From contig DASRWI010000034.1 of NCBI GenBank assembly GCA_035654655.1, forward strand, positions 1 through 64,000: DNA of 64,000 nucleotides. Direction: 5' to 3'. The notes under the pieces were generated by a model that made no database searches, was not told the origin of the DNA, and was given only the letters and a program-made list of their open reading frames with translations. Of this stretch, positions 33,854-43,536 are shown piece by piece; position 1 is the stretch's first letter; each line of letters begins with the position of its first letter. Source of the stretch: DASRWI01 sp035654655 (GTDB lineage Bacteria; Bacteroidota; Ignavibacteria; Ignavibacteriales; Ignavibacteriaceae). A program made the translations under genes and the position numbers.

Positions 33854-36241
33854 TTACTTCAATTTTAATATCTTAAATCCTATTCCATCGATATTTAATT
33901 GTATGCTGTTGTTTTTAACCTTATAACTCTTATTACTTACTAAATCTATACCTTCCTTAAGGTAATAGATTTCAGGCAAGTTGATGTTTATATTCTTATT
34001 CTTGTTATCTTTGTTCAAGACTACCAAGATACGTTCATTTATATCTGAACGCATATAAACATAAGAATTATCATCAACCTGTAAGGTTTGGAAATCACCA
34101 TAATTCAATGCAGAGTGTTCGGTTCTAATTTTTGTAAGCTTTGAGATAGTACTAAAAGATTCCTTTTCATTTTTATTAAGATTACTAAATCTCATCATTC
34201 TCCGATTATCAGGGTCTGATGAACCTGTCATGCCGATTTCATCACCATAATAAATTACAGGAACACCCGGTGAAGTTAATACAAATGCTAAAGCCAATTT
34301 TAATTTTTTATAACTTGATGAATGGTCAACTTTAGGAGGTTTATTCCAGGCTATATCAGTAGGATCAACATTACCTTCCATATCCCCATCAGCATAAGCC
34401 ATAAATCTAACTTTGTCGTGACTGTCAATTAGATTGCCCATTAAATTATTTTCGCCATAAATATCAAATGATTTTTGCATTTGAATATCTAAAGATGTAA
34501 ATGGAGAATTGCCAGTAAAAACAGGAATTGCTACATCATAAATGTTAAAATTAAATTGAGCACTCAACTGCCCATTATTAACATAGGATTTAATTAATTC
34601 AAATCCTCCGAATGTCTCACCAATCTGATAGACTTTTTTATTCTGCGGTATTTCAATTTCTTCTCTTATTTTTTCAGTTAATCTTCTCCAGAATAAATTA
34701 GGAACATGCTTAACGGCATCGTGCCTGAAACCATCAACGTTAGTTTCCTTGAGCCACCATAGTGCATTGTCAGTCATCGCTTCAACTGCTTCAGGTGAGG
34801 CAGTGTAATCAAATGAAGGCATATAGGGTTCAAACCAGGTTGTTAATCTTTGCTCATCCCATAAACGAAGATTTTTTCTTCCATCAGGAAGTTCAAGTTT
34901 GCCAAACCAATCTCTATGTTGGTTCCAAAATGGATGTTCAATATGAACGTGGTGAGCTACATAGTCCAATAAAACTTTAATATTGTTCTGATGAGCAAGG
35001 GAAACTAATTCTTTAAATAAATTTATGTTGCCAAATCTTTCTTCAACATTTGTTGGATGAACTGGCCAATATCCGTGGTAGCCTGTATAGTAACGATGAG
35101 GAGCAGGGAATTCCTGGTAAGCTGAATCAGTATTGTCAATAATTGGAGTAATCCATAAAGTATTTATTCCAAGCTTGTTGAAGTAACCATCTTTTATTTT
35201 GTTAATGATTCCTTGTAAATCCCCGCCATTATAATTTGCCTGCTTAAATAATTGAGGGTGGATAACAGGTATTGAATTTTTCTTATCACCATCATTAAAT
35301 CTATCAACCATTATAGAATAAATAATAGACTGATGCCAGTCAAAATTATTTTTTGTATCTACAGGTTTGCCATCTTTTAGAAAAATATTTTGAATGTTTG
35401 TCGGCTGACCATCCTGGTTAACAACTGCTCTAAGGATATTCTCTTTTCCAAGTATTTTTGAAGGAATAGTAATTTTAATTTTATTTCCTTCTAAATTTAT
35501 TCCTTCAGCCAACAATTGATTATCAAGGAAAATAAAAACCTCATTCGGAGTCAAAGCTCTCTTTTGATTTTCTTTATCAAAATATAAGGTTAATTGGATG
35601 TTATCATTGGAAAATGATGCGCCTAAATTATGCAGGAAAACTTTTCCTTCGTGAACTGGTTTGATAATTACAATATTATTAAAATCACCCATTCCGTTTG
35701 GGATTTTTTCAGGATTTGCGGGGTCAACTAATTCTTTACCGTCAACAAAGTACTTATATTCATATCTGCCCGGTTCAATATCAATGGTAATTTCATAAAT
35801 GCCATCATTATTTTCATCAGTTAAAGAAAGATTCTCTCTGTTCCAGGAATTAAATGTCCCAAATAAATTAACTCTTTTAGGTTTTCCTTCTGGTTTATAA
35901 GTAAATAATTGCTTTACAGGTTTATTGACATTTAAAAGAATATTATATCCTGTACCTTTATTCGTGAAATTTAAGACATATATACCTTCAGCCTTATTCT
36001 CCGGAAAAATAACCAGCCTATTAGTAGCCTTGTTATATCTAATATCAAAATTATCTAATTGACTGAATTGTACATCATAATTTTCTGAGTAAAAAAAATC
36101 AGAAACAAGAAATGTATCTTGTCTTTCAGACACTAGGTTTATTGGTTCTATTATATCACTTATTTTTTGTGCAAATGATATGCTTGAAAGGGATAAAAAT
36201 AATAGAATAATAAATTTTGTTTGAATATTCTTTAAATACAT
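33854..36241 (-). CDS. Secreted GH13 alpha-amylase family enzyme with CBM48-like module
   Basis: This 795-residue precursor has a signal peptide ending SISFAQ, an N-terminal sandwich, a CBM48/isoamylase-type module (about 110-195; VNLFGTFNSWNRENL), a second beta domain, and a GH13 catalytic barrel from about 305. The nucleophile is Asp508 (DGFRHD), the acid/base Glu542 (IGETFGG) and the transition-state Asp609 (LIDSHD); VLLDYVAHHV is conserved region I. The set of motifs is like neopullulanase/cyclomaltodextrinase-type enzymes. It would cleave alpha-glucans outside the inner membrane. The start is supported by the signal peptide. Confidence 0.93.
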   Translation of the reverse strand: MYLKNIQTKFIILLFLSLSSISFAQKISDIIEPINLVSERQDTFLVSDFFYSENYDVQFSQLDNFDIRYNKATNRLVIFPENKAEGIYVLNFTNKGTGYNILLNVNKPVKQLFTYKPEGKPKRVNLFGTFNSWNRENLSLTDENNDGIYEITIDIEPGRYEYKYFVDGKELVDPANPEKIPNGMGDFNNIVIIKPVHEGKVFLHNLGASFSNDNIQLTLYFDKENQKRALTPNEVFIFLDNQLLAEGINLEGNKIKITIPSKILGKENILRAVVNQDGQPTNIQNIFLKDGKPVDTKNNFDWHQSIIYSIMVDRFNDGDKKNSIPVIHPQLFKQANYNGGDLQGIINKIKDGYFNKLGINTLWITPIIDNTDSAYQEFPAPHRYYTGYHGYWPVHPTNVEERFGNINLFKELVSLAHQNNIKVLLDYVAHHVHIEHPFWNQHRDWFGKLELPDGRKNLRLWDEQRLTTWFEPYMPSFDYTASPEAVEAMTDNALWWLKETNVDGFRHDAVKHVPNLFWRRLTEKIREEIEIPQNKKVYQIGETFGGFELIKSYVNNGQLSAQFNFNIYDVAIPVFTGNSPFTSLDIQMQKSFDIYGENNLMGNLIDSHDKVRFMAYADGDMEGNVDPTDIAWNKPPKVDHSSSYKKLKLALAFVLTSPGVPVIYYGDEIGMTGSSDPDNRRMMRFSNLNKNEKESFSTISKLTKIRTEHSALNYGDFQTLQVDDNSYVYMRSDINERILVVLNKDNKNKNININLPEIYYLKEGIDLVSNKSYKVKNNSIQLNIDGIGFKILKLK

Positions 36242-36272
36242 AAAAAAAGCTCCGGGTAAATATTTTTCAAAT

Positions 36273-36288
36273 CTATTTTTAAAAATAG
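36273..36288. promoter_or_regulatory. Perfect 16-base palindrome upstream of ccoI
   Basis: CTATTTTT followed by AAAAATAG lies 80 bases before the ccoI start, in the divergent gap to the amylase gene. It could be an operator, but AT-rich palindromes arise easily by chance. No FNR-type TTGAT-N4-ATCAA site was found. Confidence 0.3.
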
Positions 36289-36367
36289 TTAAAAAAGAGT
36301 AAAATAATTTTAGTGAAATTAAGATTGCCCTATTTTAATAAATTTAAATTTTTTATCTTAACAAAGT

Positions 36368-38764
36368 ATGTACGTAGAAAATCAAATAGCCCCCAAAATA
36401 CTTTGTTATCATTGCGGTAATGAATGCGATAATTCTTACATTTTTGAAAATGATAAATATTTTTGCTGTGCAGGATGCAGAAATGTTTATGATATTTTAA
36501 ACAATAACAACCTATGCACTTATTATAATATAGAAAAAAATCCCGGTCTTGCTCCTGAACTATCCAAAAGCGGAGAATATGATTTTCTGGATGATCCTGA
36601 TACAGTTTGTAAATTATTACAGTTTACTGATGATAAATATTCAGTTATCAGCTTAAATTTACCACAAATACATTGCAGTTCCTGTATTTGGCTGTTGGAA
36701 AATCTATTTAAGATAAATTCTGGTATCGTTTCTTCAAATGTAAACTTTATTAAAAAAGAAATTAAGATAAAATTTTTACACAAAAACACATCTATTAAAG
36801 AAATTATAATCTTATTAGCAAACTTAGGGTATTCTCCGTTATTAAATTTAAACCATCTTGATGCTAAAAAAGAAAATCAATCATTTAAAAGCATTTACTT
36901 TAAGATAGCACTTGCAGCATTTTCTTTCGGAAACATAATGCTCTTTAGTTTTCCTGAATACTTAGGCATTCCTATTACGGATACATTTTTTAAAAGTACA
37001 TTTAACTATCTAAATTTAATTTTATCAGTTCCTGTTCTGCTATATTCTGCAAAGGATTATTTTACATCCGCTTATAAATCATTAAAAAACAAATTCATAA
37101 ACATAGATTTCCCATTATCATTAGGGATAGCTGCTCTGTTTTTAAGAAGTGCTTATGAGGTTTTGAGCGGTACAGGTGCGGGATATTTCGATTCTTTTAC
37201 CGGATTAGTATTTTTTCTTCTTATAGGTAAATATCTTCAGGAAAGAACTTATAACTATTTGGATTTTGAAAAAAATTACAAATCCTTCTTTCCAATTTCT
37301 GTAATGGTTATGAAAGACCACAAACCTTCATCTGTTTCATTGGATAAGATTCAAGTTGGTGATAGGATTTTAATCCATAAGGATGAAGTAATTCCTACAG
37401 ATTCAATTTTAATAAGTAAGAAAGCCGTTATTGATTATAGTTTTATAACAGGTGAATCCCTTCCTGTTTATAAAAAAACCGGTGCTTATATTTATGCCGG
37501 AGGAAGACAGACAGATTTAAATATTGAGCTTGAGGTTGTTAAGGAAGTTTCTCAAAGTTATTTATCAAGCTTGTGGAATAATAATATTTTCAAAAAACAG
37601 GATGAAGGTAAAATTGTCACTTTTACTAATAAGGTTAGTAAGTATTTTACAATAGTAATTTTGTTTATTGCGTTTGTAAGTTCGTCAATTTGGCTTACCG
37701 AAGGAATTGATAAGGCTTTGTTTGTATTTACTTCAGTGTTGATTGTTGCATGTCCTTGTGCCTTATCATTGTCAATACCGTTTACTTTCGGCAATACCTT
37801 AAAAATATTTGCTGAAAATAAATTCTTTTTGAAAAACACCAATGTAGTTCAAAAGTTTTCTGAGATTAATGAGATTGTTTTTGATAAAACAGGAACCATA
37901 ACTCAGGCAGGAAGTTCTGCATTTAGATTTTATGGAAGAAGTTTATCTGAAATTGAAAAACAAAAAATTGCTTCTCTTGTTTTAACTTCAAATAACACTT
38001 TAGGTAAAGCCATTTTAGATATTATAGGGACTAAAGGGAATTTGAATGTCAAGGATTTTCAGGAATACGAAGGGGTTGGTGTTAAAGGTAAGATAAATGG
38101 AGATTTGATAAAAATAGGATTACAAAAATTTATTAGTGAGGATATTGTTGATGATAGGAATGGCATAAATATATATGTTAGCATCAATGATGATGTGTTA
38201 GGATATTTTAAAATTTCGAATATTTATAGAAAAAATATTTTAGATGTTTTATCCAGGTTAAGTAAAAATTATCGAATATCAATTTTGTCAGGGGATAATG
38301 AAAATGAAAAAGAAAATCTAAAAAAATATATTGATAAGGATAATTTACTTTTCAATCAAAAGCCGGAAGATAAATTATCATTCATTAATAGTTTAAGTGA
38401 AAAAGGTAAAAAAGTTTTGATGGTTGGGGATGGATTAAATGATGCAGGCGCTCTTAAGGTAAGTTATGCGGGTATTTCAGTTACTGACGATATCAGCAGG
38501 TTTTCACCTTCTTGTGATGGTATTTTGGATTCTTCGATGTTATTTAAGCTTTATAATTTCCTGAGTTATTCGGGAATGGTTATGAAAATTATTTATTTTA
38601 ATCTTACTATATCTATAATGTATAATTTGATCGGATTGTTTTTTGCTGTGAATGGAAAGTTATCGCCTATTATTTCTGCAGTGCTTATGCCTTTAAGTTC
38701 TATTTCTGTAATTATTGTTGCAGTTGCATTTACTAATTTATTTAGAAGAAAGTATAAATTATAA
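36368..38764 (+). CDS. ccoI: Copper-transporting P-type ATPase of the cbb3 oxidase cluster
   Basis: CcoI moves copper across the inner membrane for assembly of the cbb3 oxidase active site. The 798-residue protein has N-terminal Cys pairs CYHC (13-16) and CAGC (34-37), a heavy-metal-associated domain with CSSC at 103-106, a membrane CPC at 462-464 (VACPCALS), the phosphorylation motif DKTGT with Asp506 and GDGLNDAGAL in the hinge. About eight membrane segments are present. Its stop overlaps the ccoS start by one base. The gene is first in the oxidase operon. Confidence 0.96.
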   Translation: MYVENQIAPKILCYHCGNECDNSYIFENDKYFCCAGCRNVYDILNNNNLCTYYNIEKNPGLAPELSKSGEYDFLDDPDTVCKLLQFTDDKYSVISLNLPQIHCSSCIWLLENLFKINSGIVSSNVNFIKKEIKIKFLHKNTSIKEIIILLANLGYSPLLNLNHLDAKKENQSFKSIYFKIALAAFSFGNIMLFSFPEYLGIPITDTFFKSTFNYLNLILSVPVLLYSAKDYFTSAYKSLKNKFINIDFPLSLGIAALFLRSAYEVLSGTGAGYFDSFTGLVFFLLIGKYLQERTYNYLDFEKNYKSFFPISVMVMKDHKPSSVSLDKIQVGDRILIHKDEVIPTDSILISKKAVIDYSFITGESLPVYKKTGAYIYAGGRQTDLNIELEVVKEVSQSYLSSLWNNNIFKKQDEGKIVTFTNKVSKYFTIVILFIAFVSSSIWLTEGIDKALFVFTSVLIVACPCALSLSIPFTFGNTLKIFAENKFFLKNTNVVQKFSEINEIVFDKTGTITQAGSSAFRFYGRSLSEIEKQKIASLVLTSNNTLGKAILDIIGTKGNLNVKDFQEYEGVGVKGKINGDLIKIGLQKFISEDIVDDRNGINIYVSINDDVLGYFKISNIYRKNILDVLSRLSKNYRISILSGDNENEKENLKKYIDKDNLLFNQKPEDKLSFINSLSEKGKKVLMVGDGLNDAGALKVSYAGISVTDDISRFSPSCDGILDSSMLFKLYNFLSYSGMVMKIIYFNLTISIMYNLIGLFFAVNGKLSPIISAVLMPLSSISVIIVAVAFTNLFRRKYKL

Positions 38765-38931
38765 TGCAAGTAATAATAATTTTAATAGGGATAAGTTTAT
38801 TTCTTGCTATATCTTTTTTGATTGTTTTTTTTATAGCAGCAAAGAAAGGTCAATTTAGTGATACATACACTCCTTCTGTAAGGATATTGTTTGATGATAA
38901 AGATTTAAGTAAAAATAAAGATTCAAAATAA
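38764..38931 (+). CDS. ccoS: cbb3-type oxidase assembly protein CcoS
   Basis: This 55-residue gene is easily missed. It starts ATG sharing one base with the ccoI stop (TAATG), and encodes one hydrophobic segment (QVIIILIGISLFLAISFLIV), then FFIAAKKGQFSD and RILFDDKD, the tail of CcoS proteins. CcoS is needed for cofactor insertion into the oxidase. Its place between ccoI and the structural gene and its length are those of the family. Confidence 0.93.
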   Translation: MQVIIILIGISLFLAISFLIVFFIAAKKGQFSDTYTPSVRILFDDKDLSKNKDSK

Positions 38932-38952
38932 AACATCATCGGAGTAGCATAA

Positions 38953-41067
38953 ATGGTTCCTGAAAAATTTAGTTACGATAATTTAATCGTAAAAAAATTT
39001 GCTTTCGCAACAATCATTTGGGGTATTGTTGGAATGCTTGTAGGTTTAATTATTGGTACACAAATATTTTATCCCGCTCTTAATCTTGGAATTCCATATA
39101 CAACTTTTGGGAGATTAAGACCTTTACATACCAACGCTGTTATTTTTGCTTTTGTGGGTAATGCTATTTTTATGGGAATCTATCACTCACTTCAACGATT
39201 ATGTAAAGCAAGAATGTTTAATGATTTCCTCAGTAATTTTCATTTCTGGGGATGGCAGTTAATTATTGTGGCTGCTGCAATTACTCTTCCTATGGGATTT
39301 ACAACTGCAAAGGAGTATGCTGAGCTTGAATGGCCTATTGACATTGCTATTACTCTTGTTTGGGTCGCATTTGGTATAAATATGTTCGGTACAATCTTTA
39401 AGAGAAGAGAAAACCATATGTATGTAGCAATTTGGTTTTACATTGCGACCTGGGTTACTGTGGCAGTTCTACATATTGTAAATTCGATTGAAGTCCCTGT
39501 AAGCTTTATGAAAAGCTATCCTGTTTATGCCGGAGTTCAAGATGCATTAGTTCAATGGTGGTATGGTCATAATGCAGTAGCATTCTTTTTAACAACTCCA
39601 TTCCTTGGTTTAATGTATTACTATCTGCCTAAAGCAGCAAACAGACCAATTTATTCTTACAGATTATCAATTATACATTTTTGGTCACTGATATTTATTT
39701 ATATCTGGGCAGGTCCTCATCATTTACTTTATTCAGCTTTACCAAACTGGGTTCAATCATTAGGCACAGTTTTTTCAATAATGCTTATTGCTCCATCCTG
39801 GGGTGGAATGATAAACGGTCTTTTAACTCTTAGAGGTGCGTGGGATAAAGTAAGAGAAGATCCTATTTTGAAATTTATGGTAGTTGCAGTGACTGCATAT
39901 GGCATGGCGACATTTGAAGGTCCTATGCTCTCCTTAAAAAACGTAAATGCCATTGCACATTTTACTGATTGGATAATTTCTCACGTACACGTTGGTGCAT
40001 TAGGGTGGAATGGATTTTTAACTTTTGGAATTTTGTATTGGTTATTTCCAAGATTGTATAATACTACACTTTACTCTAAAAAATTAGCCAATGTTCATTT
40101 TTGGATAGGTACTGTCGGGATTATTTTCTATGTATCTTCAATGTATTTTTCAGGAGTTACACAATCATTAATGTGGAAACAGTTTTCAGGACTGGGAATG
40201 CTTCAATATCCAAACTTCCTTGAAACAGTTTTACAAATTATTCCAATGCATATGATTCGCGCAACAGGAGGTTCTTTATATTTAATTGGAGCATTGATAC
40301 TTCTCTATAATTTATATAAGACTGCTAAACAAGGTTCATTTGAAAAAGAAGAGACTACTGAAGCACTACCTTTAATAAAAGCAGGTGATGTTTTCAAAAA
40401 AGGCTATAGACACCGCTGGTTGGAAGGTAAGCCAATTCAATTTTTACTTGTATCAACAGTTGTTGTTTTAATTGGCGGCTTGGTTGAATTCTTACCAACA
40501 TTCTTAATCAAATCCAATATACCAACTATTGCTAATGTTCATCCTTATACTCCATTAGAATTGCAAGGAAGAGATATTTATATTAGGGAAGGATGCGTAA
40601 ACTGTCATTCAAATCTTGTAAGACCTTTCCGTTCAGAAACTGAAAGATATGGTGAGTACTCTAAAGCAGGAGAATATGTTTATGACCATCCATTTTTATG
40701 GGGTTCAAAACGTACAGGACCAGATTTGCATAGAGAAGGAAAGAAATTTCCAAATACCTGGCACTATATGCATATGGAGCAGCCAACTTCAATGTCTCCA
40801 GGTTCAATAATGCCTCCTTATCCGTGGCTATTGACTAATGACCTTGATAACTCGACTTTAGAATCTAAGATAAGAAGAATGCAAGGTTTAGGTGTTCCAT
40901 ATCCTGCAGGTTATGAATTCAAAGCAGTTAATGATGCTAATAATCAAGCTGATGAAATAACAAAAGATTTAATTAAATCAGGAGTCGCAGCAGAAAGTAA
41001 TAAAGAGATTATTGCTCTCATTGCCTATCTGCAAAGAATTGGTTCTGACATCAGGATAAATAAATAG
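38953..41067 (+). CDS. ccoNO: Fused cbb3 cytochrome oxidase subunits I and II (CcoNO)
   Basis: The 704-residue protein fuses CcoN and CcoO. Residues 1-about 475 form the heme-copper oxidase core, with about 12 membrane segments and metal-binding histidines in segments such as LRPLHTNAV, WWYGHNAVAF, AGPHHLLYS and SHVHVGALGWNG. After a membrane segment (about 496-518), the CcoO part carries one heme c site C548VNCH552 and LVRPFRSETERYG. It reduces oxygen with high affinity and pumps protons. Fused ccoNO genes are known from Bacteroidota. A GGAG lies 9 bases upstream of the ATG. Confidence 0.96.
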   Translation: MVPEKFSYDNLIVKKFAFATIIWGIVGMLVGLIIGTQIFYPALNLGIPYTTFGRLRPLHTNAVIFAFVGNAIFMGIYHSLQRLCKARMFNDFLSNFHFWGWQLIIVAAAITLPMGFTTAKEYAELEWPIDIAITLVWVAFGINMFGTIFKRRENHMYVAIWFYIATWVTVAVLHIVNSIEVPVSFMKSYPVYAGVQDALVQWWYGHNAVAFFLTTPFLGLMYYYLPKAANRPIYSYRLSIIHFWSLIFIYIWAGPHHLLYSALPNWVQSLGTVFSIMLIAPSWGGMINGLLTLRGAWDKVREDPILKFMVVAVTAYGMATFEGPMLSLKNVNAIAHFTDWIISHVHVGALGWNGFLTFGILYWLFPRLYNTTLYSKKLANVHFWIGTVGIIFYVSSMYFSGVTQSLMWKQFSGLGMLQYPNFLETVLQIIPMHMIRATGGSLYLIGALILLYNLYKTAKQGSFEKEETTEALPLIKAGDVFKKGYRHRWLEGKPIQFLLVSTVVVLIGGLVEFLPTFLIKSNIPTIANVHPYTPLELQGRDIYIREGCVNCHSNLVRPFRSETERYGEYSKAGEYVYDHPFLWGSKRTGPDLHREGKKFPNTWHYMHMEQPTSMSPGSIMPPYPWLLTNDLDNSTLESKIRRMQGLGVPYPAGYEFKAVNDANNQADEITKDLIKSGVAAESNKEIIALIAYLQRIGSDIRINK

Positions 41068-41076
41068 GAGAATGAA

Positions 41077-41277
41077 ATGTTAAGAGAAACATTAGAATCT
41101 ATAAATGGAGTAGAGATATTTCCAATAATTTCATTCGCAATATTTTTTATCTTTTTTGTTGGTGTTATTATTTGGCAATATAGACTAAGTCATAAATATT
41201 TAACAGATATGTCCAATCTTCCTCTTGTTTCAAATAAAGAGGAAACCATTATAGCCGGAGATAAAAATGAAATATAA
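41077..41277 (+). CDS. ccoQ: CcoQ-like small subunit
   Basis: The 66-residue protein has one membrane segment (PIISFAIFFIFFVGVIIW) followed by a charged tail, as in CcoQ. An AGGAGA lies about 6 bases before the ATG. It sits between ccoNO and ccoP and overlaps ccoP by 11 bases, so the position supports the name more than the sequence does. CcoQ stabilises the CcoP interaction in studied oxidases. Confidence 0.82.
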   Translation: MLRETLESINGVEIFPIISFAIFFIFFVGVIIWQYRLSHKYLTDMSNLPLVSNKEETIIAGDKNEI

Positions 41278-42118
41278 AATTTTATCTTTTATAATTTTGT
41301 TAAGCAATTTTATAGCTGCTCAATCAACAACTACTACTCCGCCTGATTTTACGTCAAAATATTATGATGCAGTTGCGGGTGGATTGATATTAATTCTTAT
41401 CATAGCAGCAGCAGCATTTCTTTTATTTGGGACTGAAGAGAAGGAAATAAAAGTTAAAGTAAAAAAAGAATCAGTAATAATTAAATTCTTTAAGAGAATA
41501 AACGGTGCTTTAACAGGAGCTGTTCCAATTGAAAAAGAAAATGAAATTGTTATGGCTGATGATTATGATGGAATTAGAGAATTAGATAATCGTGTACCGC
41601 CCTGGTTTAGCTATTTATTTTATGTTACAATAATTTTCGCAGTTATTTATTTGTTCAACTTTCACGTATTTGATGGAAAACTTCAGGAACAGGAATATGC
41701 TGACGAAATGGTAGTGGCTGAAAATTTAAGAGCTGAGTTATTAAAGACAGGTGCTTTAATTAATGAAGAGACTGTAACATTTGTTAACGACCCTGCAGTT
41801 ATTGAATCAGGCAAAACAATATTTTCCACTTACTGCATTAGCTGTCACGCACCCGATGGCGGGGGTTTAATTGGTCCTAATTTAACTGATGATTATTGGA
41901 TAAATGGCGGCGGCATAAAAAACATTTATAGGGTTATATCAAATGGAGTTTTGGCTAAAGGTATGCTTAGCTGGAAACAGCAGCTTAATCCTAAACAAAT
42001 ACAAGATGTTGCCAGTTTTGTAATTTCTTTAAAAGGAACTAAGCCTGCAAATGCAAAACTACCTCAAGGGACTCTGTATGTTGAAGCTGATTCAACCAAA
42101 GATTTATCAATGAGATAA
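41267..42118 (+). CDS. ccoP: cbb3 oxidase subunit CcoP, mono-heme type
   Basis: The 283-residue protein has an N-terminal hydrophobic segment (possible signal or anchor), two membrane segments (about 38-55 and 115-132; the second in the CcoP N-terminal domain, preceded by IRELDNRVPPWFSYLF), and one cytochrome c domain with C190ISCH194 and a GMLSWKQQL methionine ligand region. Classical CcoP has two heme c sites, and only one is present here. It overlaps ccoQ by 11 bases and ccoG follows 2 bases after it. Confidence 0.93.
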   Translation: MKYKILSFIILLSNFIAAQSTTTTPPDFTSKYYDAVAGGLILILIIAAAAFLLFGTEEKEIKVKVKKESVIIKFFKRINGALTGAVPIEKENEIVMADDYDGIRELDNRVPPWFSYLFYVTIIFAVIYLFNFHVFDGKLQEQEYADEMVVAENLRAELLKTGALINEETVTFVNDPAVIESGKTIFSTYCISCHAPDGGGLIGPNLTDDYWINGGGIKNIYRVISNGVLAKGMLSWKQQLNPKQIQDVASFVISLKGTKPANAKLPQGTLYVEADSTKDLSMR

Positions 42119-42120
42119 TT

Positions 42121-43536
42121 ATGAATTTAGTTCCTGAAACTGAAAATAATTTTAGAGATAATCTTGCTACTGTATCAGAAGAAGGAAAAAGGAAATGGAT
42201 TTATCCTAAGAAACCTAAAGGAAAGTTCCACTCAGCAAGATTAATTTTTAGTGCAATTTTATTAATAATATTATTTGCGGCACCTTTTCTTAAGGTAAAT
42301 GGTAAACCATTGATAATGCTGAATATTCTGGAACGAAACTTTATATTATTTGGTGTTCCCTTCGGTCCTCAGGATTTTTACATTTTTGTACTTGGCTTTA
42401 TTGGAATGATAATTTTTATTGTTCTATTCACTGCTGTATTTGGAAGAGTATTTTGTGGATGGGCTTGTCCTCAAACTGTTTTTATGGAAATGGTGTTTCG
42501 TAAAATCGAATATTTTATTGAAGGCAATTCTTTTGCACAGAAGAAGTTGAAAAATGAAGAATGGAATGCATCAAAATTATTTAAAAAGTCCACAAAGCAT
42601 TTTATCTTTTACAGTCTTTCATTCATTATAGCAAACATATTTTTAGCATACATAATTGGAAGTGAAAAACTTTTACATATTATTTCTGAACCTCCTTCAC
42701 AGCACCTTGAAGGATTGATAGCAATAATAATATTTTCCGGAATATTCTATTTCGTTTTTACTTTTTTTAGAGAACAGGCTTGCACAATTGTTTGTCCTTA
42801 TGGAAGGTTGCAAAGTGTTTTGCTTGACCAAAATTCTTTAATTATTGCTTATGATAATTTTAGAGGTGAACCAAGAGGAAAGTTACGGAAAGATGAATTA
42901 GAGAAAGGTGATTGCATTGATTGTCATTTATGTGTTGATGTTTGTCCTACCGGAATAGATATTAGAAATGGTTTGCAGCTGGAATGTGTTAACTGCACTG
43001 CTTGCATTGATGAATGTAATGCTGTAATGACAAAGTTAGGCAGGCCTGAAAATCTCATAAAGTATTCATCGCTAAACTCCATAAGTAAAAATGAAAAATT
43101 CAAATTTACTCCGAGAATAGTGGGATATTCAATTTTACTTTTAATAATTATTTCTGTCCTTACTTATTTGCTTGCAACACGAGCAGAATACTCAGTTGAA
43201 ATATTAAGGACACCTGGAACTCTTTATCAGGTTCAGGATGAAAAAAATGTGAGTAATATTTACGACCTTAATCTTGTAAATAAAACTTTTGAAGATGTTA
43301 ATATTACCTTGAGGCTTGATAAACCAGATGAGGGCCAAATAAAGATTATAGGAAAACCTTTAAAGTTAAAAGCTCAGGAAAAAATGGATTCGAAGATGTT
43401 GGTTATTCTTGAACACGATGAATTAAAAAAAGTAAATACCGAAATAAAGATTTCAGTATTTGCCAATGATAAAATGTTAAAGCAAATAAAAACAAATTTT
43501 ATGGCTCCGCCAAAAAGTATGATGGAGGAAGATTGA
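42121..43536 (+). CDS. ccoG: cbb3 oxidase accessory iron-sulfur protein CcoG
   Basis: CcoG is a membrane polyferredoxin thought to reduce copper for oxidase assembly. The 471-residue protein has several membrane segments, the CGWACPQT motif (C112, C116), CTIVCPYGRLQ, and two 4Fe-4S ferredoxin motifs at C265/268/271/275 and C289/292/295/299. The C-terminal part (about 330-471) is an Ig-like FixG_C region. The stop overlaps the TTG start of the FixH gene by two bases. Confidence 0.95.
   Translation: MNLVPETENNFRDNLATVSEEGKRKWIYPKKPKGKFHSARLIFSAILLIILFAAPFLKVNGKPLIMLNILERNFILFGVPFGPQDFYIFVLGFIGMIIFIVLFTAVFGRVFCGWACPQTVFMEMVFRKIEYFIEGNSFAQKKLKNEEWNASKLFKKSTKHFIFYSLSFIIANIFLAYIIGSEKLLHIISEPPSQHLEGLIAIIIFSGIFYFVFTFFREQACTIVCPYGRLQSVLLDQNSLIIAYDNFRGEPRGKLRKDELEKGDCIDCHLCVDVCPTGIDIRNGLQLECVNCTACIDECNAVMTKLGRPENLIKYSSLNSISKNEKFKFTPRIVGYSILLLIIISVLTYLLATRAEYSVEILRTPGTLYQVQDEKNVSNIYDLNLVNKTFEDVNITLRLDKPDEGQIKIIGKPLKLKAQEKMDSKMLVILEHDELKKVNTEIKISVFANDKMLKQIKTNFMAPPKSMMEED

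Noticed and set aside
36242..36367. FNR box upstream of ccoI
   Set aside because: No TTGAT-N4-ATCAA-like site could be found in the gap.
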